This document shows positions 41,201 to 50,200 of a stretch of DNA of 57,042 nucleotides, piece after piece; the stretch's first letter is position 1, and every line of letters begins with the position of its first letter. The stretch is from a virus, in IMG/VR virus record IMGVR_UViG_3300046804_003910, positions 1 through 57,042 of that record; one strand, written 5' to 3'. The notes beneath the pieces were generated by a model, which was not told the origin of the DNA, did not search any database, and saw only the letters and a list, made by a program, of their open reading frames with translations. Position numbers and translations under genes: made by a program.

Positions 41201-44200
41201 AAGTTCAAGCCTTAGCTGACGGAGGAGCTGTTAAATTATATCACGGATCCAATACTGGAATAGATGATAATGTTTTAAAGAACTTTAAAGAAAAAGGAGC
41301 ACTGAGCAATATTGCTACAGGATATGGCCAAGGGGCCGGATTCTATTTATATACAGAGAAGAATAAAGCTGAACAACAAGCAAAAATGAGAGTTAATGGT
41401 GGAAGTGGTTTTACCCTTGCTAGCGGCGACAGATCAGGAAAGCCAATGGTCCTTAGTTTTAATGAAGTATTAGATCCTAAAACTTTTGATCTTGATTATG
41501 AATTACAAAAAAAATTAGTAGTACAATGGATTCATGATAATTATGATCTTTTAAAAGATAAATATGCTCCTTCAGAAACTCAAACAGGATTAAAAGATAA
41601 ATTTGATAAAAATCCAGATGCTGGAATGATGTCTGTTGGTATACGAGTTCAAGAAGGATCTCAAACCTTAAAGTCTGAAGATGGAGCAGAGTTTGAGGTA
41701 AAAGGAGGAGCTAGAAAATCTATCTATGCTGGGAGCGAAGGAGATGTTAGAGAAGGAGCTTTGCTTGGACAGCTTATGTCCAGAATACAAGCCGGTGATC
41801 CTGATCTAGTACAACAGTTTGAGAGTGGTTTATTTAAACATCCTCTAGGATTAGCACTAAAATATGTTGGATCAACGCCACTTAAGCCAACCAACATAGA
41901 AACTTTTGCAACAGGAGGGCGAGCAGGAATATCTCCAAAAGATACAGTTCCCGCTCTTTTAACTCCTGGCGAATTTGTTATAAATAAACAAGCAGCACAA
42001 AAAATTGGTTACGGTAAATTAAATCAATTAAATAAAGCAGATAAAGTTAAAGGATATAATAAAGGAGGAGCTGTAGGAGCTGTACAAAGATTAGCATTGG
42101 GGGGATCTGTCGATCCAAATTCAATTATTAGACAACTTGGCGATTGGATAATGGCAACATCCAAAGAGAACCAAATAACAAAATTTGATACTAGACCATC
42201 AAATATTAGCAGATCAACCACGGCCACCTCCAAAGACGTTAATGAGGATTTAGAATCGATTGTTAAAAGTCTTAATGATTTAGGTTATAGTGCCGCGGAA
42301 TCTGCTACATTAATTAAAAAACTTAGAAATACTAGTGAGATTAGTTACAAAGAATTAGAAAAAGCTTTATCTAAAGATATTGCTAATCTAAAAGCCTTAG
42401 GTGCTGGTTTTGATACTATTATTCAAGCTGAAACGGCTCTAGCTAAGATTCGCGAAAAAGGACAATCTCAAGTTGATTTAAAGAAAAATTTAGAAGGAGC
42501 ATTTGGTCAAAGAGGTAATGTATCAGATAAATTATTAGGAGGAAAACTAAATATCGGAGACATCGGAGGAGGTTCCGCAGCGGCACAAACAGCCATAGAA
42601 AGACAAGCAGAATATCTTATAAAGCAACGAACATCTAGTTTAAAATCTGCCGGAAAAGAAGTAGACTTGGCTAAGATAACAGAACAAGCATATGTAAAAG
42701 CGACTTCTAAAGTATCTGGAATAGATAGTAAAGCATTTAAGAGTTATGGAATAAGTGGCAAAGATATTAAAAATTATATAGATGAATCAAAGAAAAATGC
42801 AAAAACTCTTCAAGAATTAGATCAAGCATTATTATCTCAAAAATTAGCAGAATTAAGAAACTCAGCAGCATACTCTGCCGCATCAAGATCAGAAAAAGCA
42901 AGGCTTGAAAAAGATCTAAGAGCAGAAACAAGAAGAGAAATTTCTGTTCGACGATCATTAATTAACGATCTAGCAAAAAGAACAGGATCAAAAGGCGTTG
43001 GCGCTACAGACATGATGGACTTCAATAATAGTCCTATTCTTAAAGCATTAAAATCTATCACATTGCCAGGGGCACTGATGGGAGCTTCTACTGCTGCTGG
43101 ATTAATAGGAGGACAAGGAGCCCTAATAGGCAAAGCAATGTATGGAGCAAAAGATGATGCATCACAACTACAGGCGGCCAAAACAGCCGTAGCTGTAGAA
43201 AATGCAGGAGTAACTATAAGTACAGGATTAGCGACAGCCGCACAAATTATACAAACTGTTCCTGGCAAAGCTGGATTAATAGCAGCAGCAGTTGTTGCAA
43301 TAGGTAGCGCTATTTATGCCGCCGCTGATTGGTTTGGTGATTTTAGCGGAAAGCAACAAGAAGCAGCTATACAAAAACAAAAAGAGTTAATGGCCACCCG
43401 AACAGAGGCCGCTCAAAGAAATCTTGATTTGGCATCTACTAATCTGGATAGAGATCCAAATAATATTGGATTTATTAACGCTTTCACTGATGCGCTAAAT
43501 AATATTAACACTATCAATGCAACAAATGCAGTCATAGATGTTAAGACTGCTGAATTAGACTTTAAGATGAATGCTCCAGTAGATGAAAAAGCATTATGGG
43601 CAGGGTCAGAAAATGTAGACATGGGATTCTTAGGACTAAACAAATTAGGAGATACACTAGGAAGATGGGCTTCTCAATTCTTGCCAGAATGGACAGGCAT
43701 GGGTGCTCCAAAACAAAAATTTGGTGCTCCAGAAATGGCAAAAGTTAGTGCTCAAATAGCTTCGCAGAATCAAGGAGCTGCTAATAAAGCATTACAAACA
43801 GTAACTCAGGCGATGATGGAACAAAATGTTGGGCGAGAATCTATTCTAACAGGAGAGAAATATCAGTCTCAAAGAACAGCTGTTATGATGGGTGATTTAG
43901 ATGGCGTTAAAATGTTTAATGCTATGTTGGTAGAAGCAAAAAACAGAGCAGGAGGAAGGGAACTTAGCGAAGAGGAAGTAATAGCTGTACAAAAAAGAGC
44001 AACAGAAGAATACATTAAAAATGGAAGTGCTGTTCTAGAATCAACTATAAAAAGTGCTGAAGTTGCTAAAGCTATGGAAGAAGCAGATAGGGCTGGTAGG
44101 AAATTAGCTACAAGCTTAAATAAAATGATTGATGCTATAGATCAATCTATTAATAGAATTCAAGCAGAATCTCAGGAACGAGCAAAAGCCAGTAAGCAGA

Positions 44201-47200
44201 TGATCAAAGCAATAGGAGGAGAAGGAGGTCCAGCATCGTATACTAATCGCGCTCGCTCTATTATAGATAATCCTATGGCATATAGTGAAGATGAGTATAA
44301 AGGAGCAATGAAGCAAGTTGGTGATATGGTAGGAGGAGAACAAGGCAGAAATCTTACAGGATTAGTTGGCATCGGCGCAAATATGTCAGATGCTATGTAC
44401 GCTGGTATTGTTAACAAATTAGGGGGCAAAGCTAGCACAAGCAAAGAAGAAGCAGCGAAAGAAGCCATAGCCACAGGAACAGAATACATTAATAATTTGG
44501 ATGTTAGTGATGATGTTAAAAAAGTTTTAATAGAAAAACTAACAGCAAATGTTAATCAAATTGCTGAAAAAATGGGAGAGGCATCATTTGCTAATAATCC
44601 ACAACAAGCTGTTGATCAATTTGCTGCTGCTGTTAGAGATAGTTCTTCTGCGCTTGGAGATAATTTAGAGTCTAAGGCAAAAGAAACAGCAAAAGCACTA
44701 TTAGCTCTAAAAGATAATGCATTAAATGAGTTTGCTCAAGGATTACAAGAAAGCTCAGAATATCTCAGGCAAGCTGCAAGACTTCGTATTAAAGCAGATA
44801 AAATAGCTTATGATGCTAATAATGATCTTAGAGAGATAACAACAGGAGTTGGAGAAAGCTATGGCGAAGCGAAAGGTCAATTAATGAAAGAGGTTGGCTC
44901 TCTGACCGGAGGAGCTACTGATCCGGCTGCAATTGGTAAAATGATCGAGGATGAGGCAGGAAAAAATAGAGCTTTGAACCAAAAATTACAAGATGCTCAA
45001 AATTCAGGAGATGTTGACGCTGCTTCTAAGTTAATAAGAGAAATTCAAGAGAGTAATGATAAATTATATAACTACAATGACGCTCTAGACAAATTAGCAG
45101 ATAGTACAGAACTTTACCAAAAAGCTCTTGATGAAGCTAGAAATATTGCTGGACTACAAGATCAACGTAAAGGATTTATTGAAAAACTATTAACTAATAC
45201 CCCTGAAGAAGCCGACAAGCTAAATCAATCATTTATAAGATTACAAAGAAATTTATCAGGAGGATTTAATAATCCTCAAAATCAAAGAGACGCTCGTAAA
45301 GCATTTAATGAAACATATTTTAAAACAGGAAATGTAAGGGAGGCTGCTAGAGCAGGAAATACTGTCCTAGCTAATCAACGTAAAGAAACACTAGCTCTGC
45401 AACAAGATCCTGGTTTTAGAGCTATGAGAGAATTGAATTTAAGAAACCAAGGCGCTTCTGAAGCTGATATAAAGGCTATGTTTGCCAAAGAAGAAGCAAA
45501 TTTAATGAGGCAAATGGCGGTAGAGAGCGGTTATGCTAATAATCCTGCTATTATGCAAGCTATAAACTCTATTGAAAATCGTAATGTCGATCCTGCATTC
45601 CAAAAAGCATCTCAACAGGTACTAGAAGCTGCAGGATTACGCAAAGCAGCCACAGAAGAACAAGCTCGCGTTAAAGAAACCCAAGCTTTGATTGCTAATG
45701 AAACCGCTACTATAAATCTAACAAATGCAGTTAATAATTTAAGCATTGTCATGCAAGATGCTTTTGCTAGAAATATGAGGGTGGAAGGCGGAAGGATTCC
45801 TGGACCAGCAGGAGGAAAAGTTCCTTTAAATCTGGGAGTTGGAGCGCCTGCTGCTCCTAAATCTAAGGGTGGATTAATTTATGCTGCTGATGGTACATAT
45901 GTTAACTTTGAGCCAAAAGGAACAGATACAATACCAGCAATGTTGTCTAAGGGAGAATATGTTGTTAACGCCAAGTCTACTAAAAAGAATCTTTCTCTTT
46001 TAGAGGCTATTAATGGTGGCAAAGTTAATGGCATGAGTAAAGGAGGAATCGTTTATTTATCAACGGGTGGGGAACCAGTAAAACCGGCATCTCCAAAATT
46101 CAAACCAGACAAAGGACCTAGAAAACCAAATGAAGTTGAAGCAGATACTGTTCCACTATTAGTTATTAAAAATAGAGACTATCCAGGATCTTTGACTCCG
46201 GAAGAGCAAGCAAGAGTAAATAGCTATGTCGGATTTACAAACTTTACATCAAATATGCCAGGACAAGTATGGTATGTAGATCCTAAAACAGGACAACATC
46301 GTGTCAAAGATGCTCCAAAGTCTAGAGATTTATATGGATGGGATTTTCATGATGCGTCTGACCCAGCATGGATCAAGAAGAAAGAAACATTATTTAAACA
46401 AGCAGAAGCCCGAGCAGAGTCACAATTAACGCAATTAACTCTACAAAGAGGATTCATGGGTAAGGGTAGTGGTCCCAACAAAGGCAATAATAGACTCGTA
46501 ACACCAGCAGCAGAACCTCTGAGTAGAATGAGTAATATTATTCCTCAAGAAGACCTCAATAAAATGGCAAGTATTCAAAGAGGAATTAATGACGGAACTT
46601 ATCAACCAACAGTCAAAGATCAAGATTTCTTGGACAGCATGGAGGCCAAAGTTAAAGAACAAATAACTCCTTTTAATACTATGGCTGGTGACTATGGTCA
46701 GACAATGAATTATATTACTGATTTAAGATTAAAAGTAAGCGATATCAGTATTAAAGCGGGCAAAGATGAAAATTCAAAAATTGTTCCTATTAACCTAACA
46801 GATCCTCGTTTAGATTTTGCTAGAGAACGTATTCGTAAATTAAAAGAAGAAGGAAGAGAAAAAGAGATTCCAGCATATATTGATGGCCTAAAGAAAAAAA
46901 TGGGCTATGGAAGAGATATAAATGCTCCATCTAGCGAGATTGATCCTAAATTTAAAGGAGCAAATTCATATTCCGCTTCTTGGAGACAAAATAGATCAGT
47001 ATTATTTGGAAAAGCAGACTACGAGTGGTTGGACAGGGTAAAAGAAGGAGATCCAGAAGCAACAGCTAAGTTTTTAGATCCTCAGAACAATGCTACTGCA
47101 AACATAGGCCCTGCACCAACAGCACCCAAAGTGAGTGATTTTAAAGGGTCTGGTGGAGCGGATGCATATAGAGAGGCTCAAACAAAATATAAAGCAGACT

Positions 47201-50200
47201 TGGCAAGATGGGAAAGTGGGAAAGCTGCTGTTGATAGTAGATCAGGAACTAATAAACCAGGAACAATGAAATATAGCGAAGAAGAATTACAGGCCATGAG
47301 AGAATATTTAAAGTATCATGGCGGTCCATTAACCGAGCATTATCCAAGTAACTATGATACTTATCGCCTAAATAATGATCCATCGGTCTTAGGCAGAAGA
47401 TTATATCTTATGAGTCGCATGACGAGCGGTGGAATGACAGTTAGTGAAAGAAAAGAATGGGAATTATTACGATATAATAATCCAGAAGGTATCAGAAAAT
47501 GGAGAAAAGATATTGAAGAATGGAGACAAACTCCGCAAGCAAAAGCTCTTGATCCAAGAAGTGGAGCAGGAAAAAAATACCCATACTCTATTCCAGATGA
47601 AAGTCAGGCGCAAAAAGAATCTAGACAAAGACAACTAGAAAATAGAGATAGAGCAACAACTAATGGAAACAAATTTACTATCGAAGGCGGTAGATCAACT
47701 CAAAATTCTGCTCCTTTGGTTCTGCCAGAGCCAAAAGAAGGATTTCCTATAACTTTACCGAATATTCCAGAAAATAAAGCACAACAAGAGCAGCCAGAAG
47801 TTAAAACAAATACCGGCATTGTACCTAGTGTTATACCACAAAAACCATTTAGTGGTAAAGTTTGGAGATTAACTACCGTTGGAAATAATGGAGAAATTAC
47901 TACTAGAAATTATAGATCAAAAGAAGCATACTTAAACGCAAAGAAAAAACAAGCAGAAGCCAAGGCCAACGGTGGATTAATATATGCTTCATTAGGTCAG
48001 CACATTGATTTTGCTCCAAAAGGCACGGACACTATTCCTGCTATGTTAACTCCTGGTGAGTTTGTTGTTAATGCTAGGGCAACCAAGGAGAACTTGCCAT
48101 TATTGCATGCTATTAACGATGGCAAAACTAATGGGATGAGTAAAGGAGGAATTGTTTATCTCGCAACAGGAGGAGATCCGTCAAAACCACAAGGACCAAA
48201 ACCACCAGCCACTAAGACAAAATCAAAAGCTCCTACAAAGGCAGATGTACAAAAATTAGAAAGAGCCCGAACAGATGCTCAACAAACATCATGGATGATG
48301 AGTGAGGCTGCTGGAGTAGCACCAGATGAGGTTGTAAATAGATCAGCCGCTAGTTGGACAGAATCACAAGTCGGTTATGGTAAATGGCAAACTATGAGCG
48401 AGCAGCAAAGACAAGAAGAAATAGATAAAAATAAACCAGTATTTCAAAGGAAGTGGGACTCATACAATGCAAGACAAAATGCTGCAATGGAGCAGTCGGC
48501 TAGAGAAGCAGGGTATGAAAATGCTAAAAATGATCCTAATGCTGGTATAGTTGGAGCTAATTTTTTCAATACTGAAAAAACAAGATCAATGACCGAGTTT
48601 GATAAGGCTCAAGCGGATTATGAGAAGGCAAGAGATGCTGCGATAGCCGCACAAGAGCCTATGCCAAATTCTTCTGCTCCTCCAATGATAGGACAATCGG
48701 CCTACCCTAATCAAGCTGCTCGCGACCAAGCAGTACAACAAAAAGCAGAAGAACTGGCTAGAAAAGAAGGAATTACTCATCCTCCAGTAACAACAGGAGA
48801 AGATGGAGAAACTGTAATTGGTGCTGTGCCAAGGTTTGAAGCTTTACCACCTTTACAAAAGGCTTTTATTGCATTACATAAAGATAACGCTAGAAAATCT
48901 AATACTGAAACCAGTGTAACACAAGGAAAAGCAGAAATAGAACATGATATTCAGACAATGAGATCGTATGTTGGTGCTGTCGATGATAAAGGCAATCCTT
49001 TAGTAAAACCAGAGGACGCTGCTAAAGTTAATGCAATATTAGATAAATATGATCCGAACAATCCAACAGCTTATGCTGAAGAGTTAGATCAAGCTTTACA
49101 AAATAATGAACCAGGATCCAGCGGAAGAACATTTAATGATATTCGAACCAAGGCATTAGAGAGAAATTTAGACACTACATATCAAGAAGCTGTTCAGTCT
49201 AAAATACCAGTAGCAGAACAACATATAGCAGGAGATGCTAAAGCAGAAGCAGAAGCACAAAGATTAATGCCTGGACAAACAATGGCCCCAACGACGAAAG
49301 GCGGGAATAATCCAACAACATGGTTATATGAGCCGGCTGGAACTATGAAACCAGTAGATCTAGATCCTAAAACCAAAAAGGCGGCAGAAGAAGCTGCTAA
49401 TACTGTTTTTGCCCAAGCGGAATATGGAGCATCTGGACAACTAAAAGCCAGAACAGACGCTCTGGCAAAAGTAAATAGTCCAGATTTTGATAAACTACCT
49501 AAAGACGAACAAGAAAAAATTCGAAAAGATGCTATAGCAAATCCACCATCGGAGGTAACAAGGGCAGTAGAAAAAGAAATAAAAGAGAATATGGTAAGAG
49601 AATACTCGCAAAAAGAGTACGATAAAGCACGAGCTGCTGGTAAAAGCGAAGAAGAAGCAAATAAGGCAAGAGCAAAAGTAGAGAGAGATTTACAACAAAA
49701 TAATACCGCAACATATTCTGGTTTTGATAGCGAATATAAACTTAGAACACAACCTAGTCATGTATACAAACCAGGAACAGTTGGAGAACAATATAAAAAA
49801 ACCTATGATAATATTTTAAAAAGACAAGTAGATGAAGCTCAACAACAGGTCGCAACTATGGCAGCTCAAGGGGAGAATGCCACCTTTGAATTCCAAGGAC
49901 AACAAATTCCTGTACAAAACTTGTCAACAAAAAACTCAATGGGTCGTGATACTAGTGGAGGAGCATCTAATGCTCGTTTAAGACTAGATAGATATAACAC
50001 ATTAACACAAACTCAAGCAAATTTGGATGCTACTATTAATAAGGCCAGGAGAGATGCTGCTGACGCGGAAAGAGAAATTGGATCACGAACAATCGGCGAA
50101 AAAGTTGGCGAATCACTAGTTGGATTGGGTTCTGAATTACAAGGAAACTTTACTTATCAAAGCGGGGCTGAAAAAGCTAAAGCTAAAGCAGATGCGGCAT

